DNA of 32,183 bases, taken from positions 1-32,183 of the forward strand of contig JARXAU010000008.1 of NCBI GenBank assembly GCA_029865675.1, written 5' to 3'. The notes beneath the pieces were generated by a model that saw only the letters and a list, made by a program, of their open reading frames with translations, made no database searches and was not told the DNA's origin. Source of the DNA: Rhodoferax sp. Its GTDB lineage: Bacteria > Pseudomonadota > Gammaproteobacteria > Burkholderiales > Burkholderiaceae_C. Shown here piece by piece: positions 15,195 through 24,153 of this stretch; position 1 is the first letter of the stretch, and each line of letters starts with the position of its first letter. A program made the translations under genes and the position numbers.

Positions 15195-16321
15195 GTACCG
15201 CAACTTCAGGCAACCGCCCCCACTTGCGCATCTTGGGCATCCGCGGTGTGCCCGCAGCCCACGGCGGCTTTGAAACTTTTGCCGAGTACCTTGCACCGTA
15301 TCTGGTGCAACTCGGCTGGCAGGTGACGGTGTATTGCCAGCAAGACAGCGGCAACGGCATCACCCATGACCAATGGCAGGGTGTGCACCGGGTGCACATC
15401 CCCGTCAATGCGGCCGGTGCGGCCGGCACCATCGTGTTTGACTGGTTGGCCACCCGGCATGCATCGCGCACCCAAGACCTGTGCCTGACCCTGGGCTACA
15501 ACACAGCCGTGTTCTGCGCCCTTCTGCGCTTGAAGGGCGTGCCCAACGTCATCAACATGGACGGCATTGAATGGTCGCGCGCCAAGTGGGGCCCGCTGGC
15601 CAAGGCCTGGTTCTGGCTGAACGAGCGCGCCGGCTGCTGGCTGGGCAACCACCTGGTGGCCGACCACCCTGCCATCAAGCAGCACCTGGCCACCCGCGTG
15701 CGCGCCGACAAGATCACCACCATCCCCTACGGCGCTGACCAATTGCACGGCCTACCCACCAGCCCTGTGCTGGCACTGGGCCTGCAACCTGGCAAGTACC
15801 TGACAGTGATTGCGCGACCTGAGCCCGAAAACTCACTGCTGGAGATCGTGGCGGCCTTCTCGCGCCAGCCGCGCGGTGTGCAACTGGCCGTGCTGGGCAA
15901 CTACAGCGATGCCAACCCATACCACCGCGCCGTGAAGGCCGCAGCCAGTGCCGAGGTGAAGTTTCTGGGCGCCATTTACGACAAGACCGTGGTGCAGGCG
16001 CTGCGCCTGCACTGCATGGCCTACATCCACGGCCACCAGGTGGGCGGCACCAACCCGTCATTGGTGGAAGCGCTGGGCGCCGGCAACCCTGTGATAGCGC
16101 ATGACAATGCCTTCAACAGGTGGGTGGCGGGCGACGGTTCGCAGTTCTTTCGTGATGTTGAGAGCTTGGCAGAAGCTATCGATTTGATGATTGGCGACAG
16201 GAAACTGAGCCAAACCATGAAGCTAGCAAGTTTACGCAGATTCAAAGATGGATTGACTTGGCCGAGTGTTCTTGAGCAGTACAACGACTTGTTGGCCAAA
16301 TCAATGGCCAAAACCAGTTGA
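15191..16321 (+). CDS. DUF1972/GT4 glycosyltransferase (rhamnosyltransferase-like)
   Basis: The 376-residue protein begins with the DUF1972 signature GIRGVPAAHGGFETFAEYL (about residues 16-34). This domain occurs at the N-terminus of GT4 enzymes in polysaccharide clusters, some of them rhamnosyl- or fucosyl-transferases. The middle NMDGIEWSRAKWG motif and the C-terminal GGTNPSLVEALGAGNPVIAHD donor-binding motif (with its E as the usual catalytic glutamate) are intact. The start overlaps the stop of the preceding GT4 gene, so translation is coupled. From about 16140 onward the base composition becomes AT-richer, continuing into the polymerase gene. The acceptor and donor are not predictable. 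It is cytoplasmic and acts on the lipid-linked precursor. Confidence 0.9.
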   Translation: MSTATSGNRPHLRILGIRGVPAAHGGFETFAEYLAPYLVQLGWQVTVYCQQDSGNGITHDQWQGVHRVHIPVNAAGAAGTIVFDWLATRHASRTQDLCLTLGYNTAVFCALLRLKGVPNVINMDGIEWSRAKWGPLAKAWFWLNERAGCWLGNHLVADHPAIKQHLATRVRADKITTIPYGADQLHGLPTSPVLALGLQPGKYLTVIARPEPENSLLEIVAAFSRQPRGVQLAVLGNYSDANPYHRAVKAAASAEVKFLGAIYDKTVVQALRLHCMAYIHGHQVGGTNPSLVEALGAGNPVIAHDNAFNRWVAGDGSQFFRDVESLAEAIDLMIGDRKLSQTMKLASLRRFKDGLTWPSVLEQYNDLLAKSMAKTS

Positions 16322-16335
16322 GGCAGAAAGCACAA

Positions 16336-17874
16336 ATGCAACAGCCTATCAAAGTACTTCCAATCTTCATTTGGATGCTGTTTCTGGTATTGGCACTGCT
16401 AATCGGCCTGGCAATTCCTTTACTGCCAATGAAAGTGTCCACAATCTTCGGGCTGATGATCATTACAGCAATGGGCATAATTGTTGCCTTCTTATTGCCA
16501 GCTAGAGAGTCGGTGCCAGAACGCATGATTGCGGCACTTTTGGTACTTGCAATTGCCAGCAAATTTTTATGGCCGAGCTTTTCTTATATTCCAATTCCAG
16601 GGCTGCCAACCAAGAACCCACAGCGCTTAATTTGGGCTGCCTGTTTGCTATATTGGGTGTACACCCTCATGGTAAACAAAGAACTTCGCGAGAGATTGGC
16701 GAAGAGACTATCACAATCAAGCACATCACTTTTGGTTGGTATATTTTTTACGTGGCGGTTCATTGCCATTTTCAATAGCGATTACCCTGACGTTTCAGTT
16801 CGCATATTTTTGTTAGAGCTTTTTGACTATGTTCCAGCCTATCTTTTTGCGTTAACTTGGCTGAAGCATTCAATTGATGTTCGGCGCATTACTACATCAC
16901 TGGTTGTGGTGTTGATTTGCATCCAGTTTATTACATTGATTGAAGTAATTACCAAAAGCAATCTGTTCTTGGCACTGGTGCCCACGGATACATCGAGCGA
17001 AGAATTTTTAGCTGCCGCGACTGAAACCAAGATGCGCGCTGGCTTTTACCGTGCACAGGCGTCATTCAACCATCCACTTCTATTGGCCCAGTTTGCGGTG
17101 TCCGTCCTGCCACTTGTATTGGCTGGCCTGTTCGCGAAAGGACAGATGCTACGTAGGGGACTGTCTGTTTTTGCCCTTCTGGGTATCCCAATGATTCTTT
17201 GGGCAACCCAGACAAGAACTGCCATGGCAAGCGCTGCAGTGGTGGTTGTTGTTGCGGGGCTGCTTGTTGCCTACAACGCCGCCACGGTAAAGCAACATGG
17301 TTTCAATAAGAATATCGGCGGTACCATTTTCCTTCTATGTGGTTCTCTTCTGGCAGTAGCCGCGCTGTTTTTGGTAATTGGCTTGGCGGAAGGGCGAACG
17401 GCTGAAGAATCTGGCAGTACTTTTGCCAGGGTTCTTATGCTGGAGCTGGCCTTGGATGCAGCAAAAGATTCGTGGCTATTGGGATATGGCCCAGGTGTGG
17501 GCGGCTACAAAGCAGCATTGACCAGCAGCAATGGCAGATCTTCTTTGGACAGCCAAATTCTGAGCCAATTGCTAGAGGCGGGCGTTGTCGCAATGGTCGT
17601 TTACAGTCTCTTCTTCTTCCAGGCTGGCAAGCGATTTTTCGGGTTAGCGAAAGTTGCGGGTACAGAAGCAGGGATTACCTATGCGATGTGGTGCCTGACC
17701 GTGGTCATATTCGGCTTCACGTCGCTCGTGCTATCGACACCGCACAACATGCCGCTACTGTTTTTTGCTCTTGGGGCGATTGTCGTCTTGAAGGAAACTT
17801 CCATCTCAGCGGCTTCGGCAACCCAAGAAAAACGACAGCTTTTCATGCGCCCGAATTTTCTTCGGCACGAATAA
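16336..17874 (+). CDS. O-antigen ligase/polymerase-like membrane protein (Wzy-type)
   Basis: This 512-residue protein consists mostly of hydrophobic segments (about 11-13 predicted by eye). It has a large hydrophilic loop around residues 210-250 (PTDTSSEEFLAAATETKM) and a second around 370-420 containing the GYGPGVGGYK motif. Such a G-x-G-rich loop with a preceding Arg-containing segment is common in Wzy polymerases and WaaL ligases. It probably joins repeat units on the periplasmic face. The ATG at 16336 is chosen over a TTG at 16318 that overlaps the previous stop. The gene is clearly lower in GC than the flanking genes, as is usual for polymerases of exchangeable polysaccharide loci. Polymerase versus ligase cannot be separated by sequence alone. 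Confidence 0.82.
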   Translation: MQQPIKVLPIFIWMLFLVLALLIGLAIPLLPMKVSTIFGLMIITAMGIIVAFLLPARESVPERMIAALLVLAIASKFLWPSFSYIPIPGLPTKNPQRLIWAACLLYWVYTLMVNKELRERLAKRLSQSSTSLLVGIFFTWRFIAIFNSDYPDVSVRIFLLELFDYVPAYLFALTWLKHSIDVRRITTSLVVVLICIQFITLIEVITKSNLFLALVPTDTSSEEFLAAATETKMRAGFYRAQASFNHPLLLAQFAVSVLPLVLAGLFAKGQMLRRGLSVFALLGIPMILWATQTRTAMASAAVVVVVAGLLVAYNAATVKQHGFNKNIGGTIFLLCGSLLAVAALFLVIGLAEGRTAEESGSTFARVLMLELALDAAKDSWLLGYGPGVGGYKAALTSSNGRSSLDSQILSQLLEAGVVAMVVYSLFFFQAGKRFFGLAKVAGTEAGITYAMWCLTVVIFGFTSLVLSTPHNMPLLFFALGAIVVLKETSISAASATQEKRQLFMRPNFLRHE

Positions 17875-17898
17875 AATATCTAGGGTAACTTAGGCAAT

Positions 17899-18915
17899 AT
17901 GTTCGAAAGCCAAGCCCCAAGCGGCAATCAAAATCGCATCTATGTAGTTCTTCTCAATTGGAACGGAGCTGCGGATACGCTAAACTGTTTACAGTCGCTT
18001 CTGCAAATTCAAACCAACCGGGTTGACTATGTGGTTTGTGACAACGCCTCCAGTCAGAAAGACTTCACCTCGCTTCAAACCGGTGTGGCTGATTTTTGCA
18101 CTGCCAACTCAATAAGGTTGCAGTGCTTCGAATCAAAAAACTGGCCAACGACGATTTGCCCAGCCAATGGCCCAAAGAATCTATTCTTGATTCAAACCGG
18201 TTCGAATCTCGGCTTCGCTGGCGGTGTAAATGTTGGACTTCGATTTGCGCAGAGTCGCGGAGACTTGGCTTATGCGTGGATTTTGAACAATGATTGCGAA
18301 ATTTCATCAGGTGCACTGGAAACATTGGTTTCGCGTTCAATGGCTGAGCAAACCATCGGCATCTGCGGGTCCACTTTGGTCTACCACGGCGACAGAAGCC
18401 GCGTGCAAGCCTTGGGCGGCGCACGCTACCTGCCATGGCGCGGGCGCTCACTGTCCATTGGCGCGTTTTCGGCAGCAAACACCATTCCCACCGATCCAAC
18501 CCGAGTGGAGCGCCAGTTGGACTATGTTGTCGGCGCGTCAATGCTGGTCAGCCGCAAGTTTCTGGATGTGGTTGGCTTGATGGACGAGCGCTATTTCCTC
18601 TATTCCGAAGAACATGACTGGGCACACCGTGGCCGGCAAGCTGGCTTCACATTGGGTTGGGCACCAGATTCAGTGGTGTTCCATAAACACGGTGCCAGCA
18701 TCGGCAGCTCGGCCAGTGGCGGTTCGCCGCTTTCGATGTTCTATCTTTTCCGTAGCAAAGTCCTTTTTACTTCACTGCACTTCCGCAGACGCTTGCCGGT
18801 TGTGTTGATGTCGCTCGCAATGGACGCGTTGAAGTTCGCATTGAAAGGCCACCCCAGCAAGACATGGGCAGCTTTGCGCGGCATGCTGTCCTACAACGGC
18901 CCAGCTCGTTTTTGA
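17899..18915 (+). CDS. GT2-family glycosyltransferase (WbbL/rhamnosyltransferase-like)
   Basis: The 338-residue protein has the GT-A fold of family 2. It begins RIYVVLLNWNGAADTLNCL with a VVCDNAS strand (about 45-51). The metal-binding DxD-like NNDCE is at 130-134, and the C-terminal catalytic motif DERYFLYSEEHDW is at 229-241. It lacks a signal peptide and is cytoplasmic or membrane-associated. This subtype often transfers rhamnose or another deoxysugar. The ATG at 17899 has a TAGG element eight bases upstream. It lies 24 bases after the polymerase gene and 18 before the acyltransferase gene, so one transcript is likely. The first half shares the lower GC of the polymerase gene. Confidence 0.88.
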   Translation: MFESQAPSGNQNRIYVVLLNWNGAADTLNCLQSLLQIQTNRVDYVVCDNASSQKDFTSLQTGVADFCTANSIRLQCFESKNWPTTICPANGPKNLFLIQTGSNLGFAGGVNVGLRFAQSRGDLAYAWILNNDCEISSGALETLVSRSMAEQTIGICGSTLVYHGDRSRVQALGGARYLPWRGRSLSIGAFSAANTIPTDPTRVERQLDYVVGASMLVSRKFLDVVGLMDERYFLYSEEHDWAHRGRQAGFTLGWAPDSVVFHKHGASIGSSASGGSPLSMFYLFRSKVLFTSLHFRRRLPVVLMSLAMDALKFALKGHPSKTWAALRGMLSYNGPARF

Positions 18916-18933
18916 CCATTCGGCAGCGCGGCC

Positions 18934-19641
18934 ATGCTCAGGAACCTGCTTAACAAATTTGCAACGCGCGTTAAGGGCAGCGACTACCAACTCGATCCAA
19001 AGCTGCCACTGCTCAGTCTGGTTGGTTTGGCTTCGCGTCGTTTGACATGGCTGATCCGTGGCAGGTTGGCTTTTCCTTTGCGACGATCAGCCATCTATTT
19101 GGGTGACGGTAGCGTGCTGCGCAACCGTGCGCAAATGTCTTTCGAGCCCGGTGTCACCATCGGCCGTGGTTGCGTAGTTGATGCGCTGTCTGCCAATGGC
19201 CTGCGCATTGGCAGAAACGTCAACATCGGCCCCTACACCACCATTCAGGCCAGCGGCGTGTTGTCACGCCTCGGCACGGGCTGTTCGATCGGCGCAAATT
19301 CGGGCATTGGTGGCTATTCATTCATTGGTTGTGGTGGCGGCGTTGCCATCGGCAGCAATGTGATCATGGGCCAATACGTCAGCTTTCATTCCGAGAACCA
19401 TGTCATTGACCGAACTGATGTGCCGATTCGAGTCCAAGGTGTGGTCCGCAAAGGGATCGTGATTGAAGATGACTGCTGGGTTGGCGCCAAAGCCACGTTC
19501 CTGGACGGCTGCCACGTTGGTAAGGGCTGCGTTGTCGCCGCAGGCGCCGTGGTGCGCGGCAACATCCCCCCTTACTCCATCATCGGTGGCGTGCCAGCTA
19601 AGGTCATTCGCAGCCGACTGGCAGTAGACAGTAGTGCATGA
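18934..19641 (+). CDS. Left-handed beta-helix (hexapeptide) acyltransferase
   Basis: The 235-residue protein has imperfect hexapeptide repeats from about residue 60 to 225 (IGRGCVVDALS, IGRNVNIGPYTTI, IGANSGIGGYSFIG, IGSNVIMGQYVSF). It also contains the conserved HSENHVID active-site region (catalytic His) and the C-terminal NIPPYSIIGGVPAKVIR. This is the LbH acetyltransferase fold (WcaF/CatB/Maa type), which uses acetyl-CoA and acts as a trimer in the cytoplasm. It probably O-acetylates a sugar of the repeat unit. Its stop overlaps the start of the next GT4 gene (ATGA). The acyl group and target are not known. Confidence 0.9.
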   Translation: MLRNLLNKFATRVKGSDYQLDPKLPLLSLVGLASRRLTWLIRGRLAFPLRRSAIYLGDGSVLRNRAQMSFEPGVTIGRGCVVDALSANGLRIGRNVNIGPYTTIQASGVLSRLGTGCSIGANSGIGGYSFIGCGGGVAIGSNVIMGQYVSFHSENHVIDRTDVPIRVQGVVRKGIVIEDDCWVGAKATFLDGCHVGKGCVVAAGAVVRGNIPPYSIIGGVPAKVIRSRLAVDSSA

Positions 19642-20894
19642 ACCCAATGCCGATCATGAAGCGCGTCACACTGTTTTCAACGGACATTCCATACCCAGCC
19701 AACCGCGGAGGTAGAGCGGATATCTGGCGCAGAGTGTTGGCGCTTTCGAGATTGGGCGTTGCAGTTCAGCTTGTGTGCTTCTTCGATGACGTTTCTGGCA
19801 AGCGGCCAGAGCAACAGCACCTTGAAGCAGTTCGCGCAGCCACGGCGGGCTTGCTGCTCTATCCGATCAAGCAAGGCAAGCGCGCATTGCTTGAGGCACT
19901 TATCAAGTTGCCGCAGATGCCCTGGCACGTTGCACGCCGGAGCCTGGGCGCGCTGGACCTGCGCGACCTGTGCAGCGTTGTCCAAGAGTTTCAGCCCGAC
20001 TGGCTTTGGTGTGAGGGCCCCTGGTGCGGGCCGCTAGTCCTTGCAGTGCATGACCATATCCAGGTCCCTGTCGCTTACCGTTCCCACAACCTTGAACATG
20101 TGTACATGGCGCGGCAAGCCAGTGCTGCCCGCCGCCCGCGCGATCGACTGGCATGGACCATTGCATGCGTGGGGCTGAGACGGTTTGAGCAGCAAATGCT
20201 GACCACAGCCGACTGGGTGTTCGACATCTCCTTTGACGACATGGCTTTCTGGCAGGCCCAAGGCATCCGAAACATCAGTTGGTTGCCACCAATTGCCGAG
20301 TCTGCGTTGGGCATGGGCACCAGCGCAGATCTGCCGTATACCGAACAAAAGCACGATGTGCTCTTTCTCGGCAACCTGACCACACCCAACAACGTGCGCG
20401 GGGTCGAGTGGCTGGTGAATGAGATTCGGCCCCTTGTGCTGGCGCAACGGCCGGGCACGCAGTTTGTGGTGGCGGGGTCCAACCCTGGCGAGCATGTTCG
20501 CAACCTGTGCAAAGCACCCAACGTCACCTTGCTGCCCAACGTCGCCGACGCTTTGGCTCTATACCGCCAGGCCCGCGTACTGGTAAACCCGGTGCGCACG
20601 GGCAGCGGCACCCATGTCAAGGCGATCGAGATGCTGATGATGCGTACGCCCATCGTCACGTCCACCCAAGGCACGCAGGGCATGCCCGCCGAAGTGAAGC
20701 GCCTGTTCAAGGTAGCCGACACCAGTGAAGCCTTTGCCAGCCATGTGCTGACAGCGTTGGACCAGCCCACTGACTGCTGGCATGAGCGATCAGACGCGCG
20801 GCGCCTGTTTAGTGTGCAGGGTCTGGCAGACGCATTGGCCAAGCTGCCGATGGCGACGGCCTTGCCCGCATTGCAACGCGCTGGTACGGCATGA
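19638..20894 (+). CDS. GT4-family glycosyltransferase
   Basis: This 418-residue GT-B enzyme has an N-terminal segment DIPYPANRGGRADIWRRV (about 15-32) typical of exopolysaccharide GT4 proteins. Its acceptor-domain motif is YRSHNLEHVYMARQA, and the C-terminal domain has LGNLTTPNNVRGVEWLV and PVRTGSGTHVKAIEMLMMRT. The last stands in place of the E-x7-E motif, with E at the expected position. The ATG at 19638 overlaps the acyltransferase stop; Met4 and Met7 are alternative starts. The stop overlaps the lyase start as ATGA. Its position directly before a polysaccharide lyase makes it likely that it serves the same polymer. Substrates are not predictable. Confidence 0.88.
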   Translation: MNPMPIMKRVTLFSTDIPYPANRGGRADIWRRVLALSRLGVAVQLVCFFDDVSGKRPEQQHLEAVRAATAGLLLYPIKQGKRALLEALIKLPQMPWHVARRSLGALDLRDLCSVVQEFQPDWLWCEGPWCGPLVLAVHDHIQVPVAYRSHNLEHVYMARQASAARRPRDRLAWTIACVGLRRFEQQMLTTADWVFDISFDDMAFWQAQGIRNISWLPPIAESALGMGTSADLPYTEQKHDVLFLGNLTTPNNVRGVEWLVNEIRPLVLAQRPGTQFVVAGSNPGEHVRNLCKAPNVTLLPNVADALALYRQARVLVNPVRTGSGTHVKAIEMLMMRTPIVTSTQGTQGMPAEVKRLFKVADTSEAFASHVLTALDQPTDCWHERSDARRLFSVQGLADALAKLPMATALPALQRAGTA

Positions 20895-23026
20895 CAACGC
20901 CGGCGCGCAGCAGCAGGCTGACTGGGCAACGCCGCTGGCTGCTGCAACGGCTGGCCATGTTGGCCACAGCCCCCGCATGGCTGCGCCCAGTGAACGCTGC
21001 CGCAGCAGGGGCAAACACGGAGACATTCTTTGCGATGGTGTTGCGCAGGGTGCGTGACGACTACATGGCAGAAGGCGGGCCGGGCGACGCCACGCGCTTT
21101 GTAGCGACCATCAACACCAACGGCACCTGGGACGACGTGGACTATGCAGACCGCGGCATTGGCGACTGGCGCCCGATGCCGCACTTGGTGCGCCTGCGCC
21201 GCATCGCCCGTTCGCTGGCACAACCGGGGCAGGCGCCCCCAGCCATGCAGACGGGCACTGATGCCCTGAACCGTGGGCTGCGCGCCTGGTTGCAACGCAA
21301 GCCCATGTCTGACAACTGGTGGCACAACACAATTGGCCAGCAAAGGGAAATTGGTCGCGTCATCGTGCTTGGTCGCGCATTGTTGGATGAAGACATCGCG
21401 GTGCAGGCCATAACCCTGCTGCAAGACCCAGGGATGGTGCCACCAGCCCAAGCGACGGGACAAAACCTCACTTGGTACGCCACACAGCAAGTGCTGCGTG
21501 GCGCATTGCGGAACGATGCTGGTGATCTGGTGCGCGCCAGCGCCGCGCTGGCATCCACCTTGCGCATCACGTTGGACGAAGGAATCCAGCCCGACTTCAG
21601 CTTTCACCAGCACGGTGCCCAGTTGTATACCGGCGGCTATGGCCTCGGCTTTTTGCAAGACAACGTGCAGCTTGCCGCATGGCTGGCAGGCACGCCCTGG
21701 GCATTGTCTGGCAGCGGGCTGGACTTGCTTGCCAACTACGCGTTGCGCGGCATGGTGCCGCTGCTGCGGGGCACGCAGTGGCTGGAGTGGGGGGCGCGTG
21801 GGCGCGAATTCACCCGCAAGGAAGACTTGCCACGGCCCGGTCTGGTGGCCAATGCGATGGTGCGGCTGGCGCCGCTGGTGCCAAGGCGCAGCACCGACCT
21901 GTCAGCCGCTGCGGCGCGCACCAAGGTGGGTGGGCCACCACCGGCGACAACCAACCAGTTGTTCTGGCGATCCGACTTCATGGTGCACCAGACGCGCAGT
22001 GTCTACATGTCAGTCAAGATGTGCAGTGCCCGCACGGTGGGCACCGAGTCAGGCAACGGCGAAAACTTGCAGGGGTTCTGGTTGCCCTTTGGCGTGACTT
22101 ACCTGTTGCGCCGGGGTGATGAATACGATGGCTTACCGCCGGTATGGAACTGGTCGGCCCTGCCAGGCTTAACGGCACCCGATGCCGTACCACCGCTAAA
22201 GGGCTACCAGACTCACCAAGCGCAGTTTGTCGGCGGCGTGTCGGACGGTGCAACCGGCGTGGCGACCATGGCGCTGGACAAGTTGCAGACAACCGGCAGA
22301 TTGAGCTGGTTCTTCATGGGCGACACGATGGTGGCCATGGGCGCTGGTATCCGATCCACCCATGACCACCCGATAGCGACCACGCTGAATCAATGCCGCT
22401 GGACTGGCCTGGTACACACCAGCGCCGGCCCATTGCCCGAAAGGGGCGACCGCACATCGACTGCAGGGGCCCGGTGGCTTTGGCACGACGGGCTGATGTA
22501 CCTGCCGCTGGACGGGCCGGATCTACTGGTCCAACGTGAGCACCGCACGCAGAGCAGCAGTGCTATCAACAGTGCCCTTGGTGCGACCAATGCCAACGCC
22601 AAAGTGTTGACGATCGCCATGCAGCATGGCCTGCGGCCTGCTGGGGCGAAGTTTGCCTACGCTGTGTCTACCCCTACAGCAATGCCAGTTAGTGCCACTG
22701 TGGACTTGAAGCTGCAAATTCTTTCGAACAGCGAATCCCTGCAAGCCCTGCGCTGGCTGACGACCAGCCAAATCATGGCGGTGTTTCACGCCAAGGGGAG
22801 CCTTCTGATTCGAGAGGGCCTCACGCTGGACGTTGACTCGCCCTGCATCTGTCTCATCACTGCGCAAGCTGGCGAATTTGCGATCGGCGTTGGCGATCCA
22901 ACACGGCGCCTGGGCCAGATCGGGTTGAACCTGCGCAACAACGCCGGCAAATCACCCAGCATCAAGTTGACACTTGGCAGTACGACGCCCATACCTTACC
23001 AGGACACGTGGGTAGGGCAACTTTGA
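20891..23026 (+). CDS. Family-8 polysaccharide lyase, exported
   Basis: The 711-residue protein has an N-terminal export signal (QRRWLLQRLAMLATAPAWL, ending near PVNAAAAG). The RRW makes Tat export possible. Family PL8 (hyaluronate, chondroitin AC and xanthan lyases) signatures are visible: NWWHNTIGQQREIGR (142-156), N192 in the QNLTWYATQQVLRGAL region, the catalytic H241 in FSFHQHG, Y250 in YTGGYG, and GREFTRK (304-310). The ESGNGEN..GFWLPFG region and the beta-sandwich C-terminus follow. PL8 enzymes cleave uronic-acid glycosidic bonds by beta-elimination. The start overlaps the preceding GT4 stop, so it belongs to the biosynthetic operon. Probable role: trimming or releasing the polymer in the periplasm. 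This implies a uronic acid in the polymer. Confidence 0.88.
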   Translation: MTTPARSSRLTGQRRWLLQRLAMLATAPAWLRPVNAAAAGANTETFFAMVLRRVRDDYMAEGGPGDATRFVATINTNGTWDDVDYADRGIGDWRPMPHLVRLRRIARSLAQPGQAPPAMQTGTDALNRGLRAWLQRKPMSDNWWHNTIGQQREIGRVIVLGRALLDEDIAVQAITLLQDPGMVPPAQATGQNLTWYATQQVLRGALRNDAGDLVRASAALASTLRITLDEGIQPDFSFHQHGAQLYTGGYGLGFLQDNVQLAAWLAGTPWALSGSGLDLLANYALRGMVPLLRGTQWLEWGARGREFTRKEDLPRPGLVANAMVRLAPLVPRRSTDLSAAAARTKVGGPPPATTNQLFWRSDFMVHQTRSVYMSVKMCSARTVGTESGNGENLQGFWLPFGVTYLLRRGDEYDGLPPVWNWSALPGLTAPDAVPPLKGYQTHQAQFVGGVSDGATGVATMALDKLQTTGRLSWFFMGDTMVAMGAGIRSTHDHPIATTLNQCRWTGLVHTSAGPLPERGDRTSTAGARWLWHDGLMYLPLDGPDLLVQREHRTQSSSAINSALGATNANAKVLTIAMQHGLRPAGAKFAYAVSTPTAMPVSATVDLKLQILSNSESLQALRWLTTSQIMAVFHAKGSLLIREGLTLDVDSPCICLITAQAGEFAIGVGDPTRRLGQIGLNLRNNAGKSPSIKLTLGSTTPIPYQDTWVGQL

Positions 23027-23038
23027 ACAGAAGCGATC

Positions 23039-23058
23039 GGCGCTAAACGCACAGCGCC
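23039..23058. terminator. Hairpin between convergent genes
   Basis: GGCGCT at 23039-23044 pairs with AGCGCC at 23053-23058 over an eight-base loop. It sits in the 45-base gap between the plus-strand lyase and the minus-strand acyltransferase. There is no T tract on either side, so it may be only a weak bidirectional terminator. Confidence 0.3.
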
Positions 23059-23071
23059 CAGTATCAAGGCA

Positions 23072-23943
23072 TCAAGTGACCTTTGCGCCTGCCACCGGCG
23101 CAAACCGGCGTATCAATATCACCAGCCCCAAACTGAGCCCGAAAGTCAGTGGCAACGCCAACCAATCACCCGCAAGCCCGAAGCGGCGGGCAATTGGAAT
23201 GAATAGCGGATGAACCAGGTAAACCCCAAAAATGTAGCTGGAGAACTTGGCTATCTGATACTTGATGGCCAGCAGACCTGGGAAAGCCACGGGCACAACC
23301 AGCAGCAAACCAACCAGATAAGCTGCCCCGTAGCCATGCATCACCATGCCCGGTAAAACCGATAACGTCAAGATAAGAAAAGCGCCGAGCCGAGCACTTA
23401 CAGCCGATGCCGACATACCGGCCAGTGCCCAACCCAATCCGACAGCCGGAAGGGCATGGACGTATTGCGCATAGGGATATGGCATTGCTGCATGCTCGGC
23501 CAGCAGCAAGCCAACCGATGAAAAGCCAAGGCTCGCGACGACGAACCCAAACCCAACTGTGAACGACGACTGAGTACTTGACCAAGAATCCCTGAAACAA
23601 CGGCAACCACCAGCGCAAAGGGTAAGTACCACAGGTGTACGCTAGGCCCAATCAAAATGGCTGCAGATGTGGAATCGCCTTTGGGAAATGCTGGGTAGCC
23701 CCGGACAATATTGATCAACCCGAATATGAACACCCAAAATAACCAAGGGATGAGAATTCTGACCGCTCGCTTGACAAAGAACTGACTCGACAACCTGCCG
23801 CTGGTTACGATTGAGAAATAGGCGCCAAGGGCAATGAAGAGTACGAGGCCACCATATCCAATTTCCTGCGCGGATATACCCAAGTGGAACCATACAACTC
23901 CGGCGGCGCCCAAGATTCTCAAAAACTCAATATCTTGGCGCAT
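23072..23943 (-). pseudogene. Acyltransferase-3 family protein, frameshifted
   Basis: The start half (ATG at 23943) reads MRQDIEFLRILGAAGVVWFH, with the acyltransferase-3 catalytic His in VVWFH, then several membrane helices up to LPFALVVAVVSGILGQVL. The continuation is in another frame: VGFGFVVASLGFSSVGLLLA, then YIFGVYLVHPLFIPIARRFG and the C-terminal IRRFAPVAGAKVT. The frames join at about 23545-23575, so a single-base insertion or deletion splits one gene of about 290 codons. This family moves acetyl or other acyl groups onto exopolysaccharides at the inner membrane. The break may be real decay, phase variation or a sequence error. It is the last gene of the minus-strand run. Confidence 0.75.
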
Positions 23944-23970
23944 AATTTGAATGATCGGTTCAAAATTTAT

Positions 23971-24001
23971 ATAGTATTTACATAGCCTTCATGACTGTCA
24001 A
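23971..24001 (-). promoter_or_regulatory. Possible sigma-70 promoter for the frameshifted acyltransferase
   Basis: On the minus strand a perfect TTGACA (23996-24001) is followed by a 19-base spacer and TACTAT (23971-23976). It lies in an AT-rich stretch 28 bases before the start codon. The spacer is longer than the optimal 17 bases. The gene also lacks an obvious ribosome binding site. Confidence 0.35.
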
Positions 24002-24153
24002 AAAATCTTTCGATTAATAATGAGTGGGACCAATTTCCAAGGTGGCGCTCCTGATAAGGACTAAGTGGCAGCGCTCTCATTCAGCTACAGCAAGTCCAAT
24101 TCAAATTCACTCATACAATGAAGCGGCAAAAGAATGCACCGGAACAATGCTTC

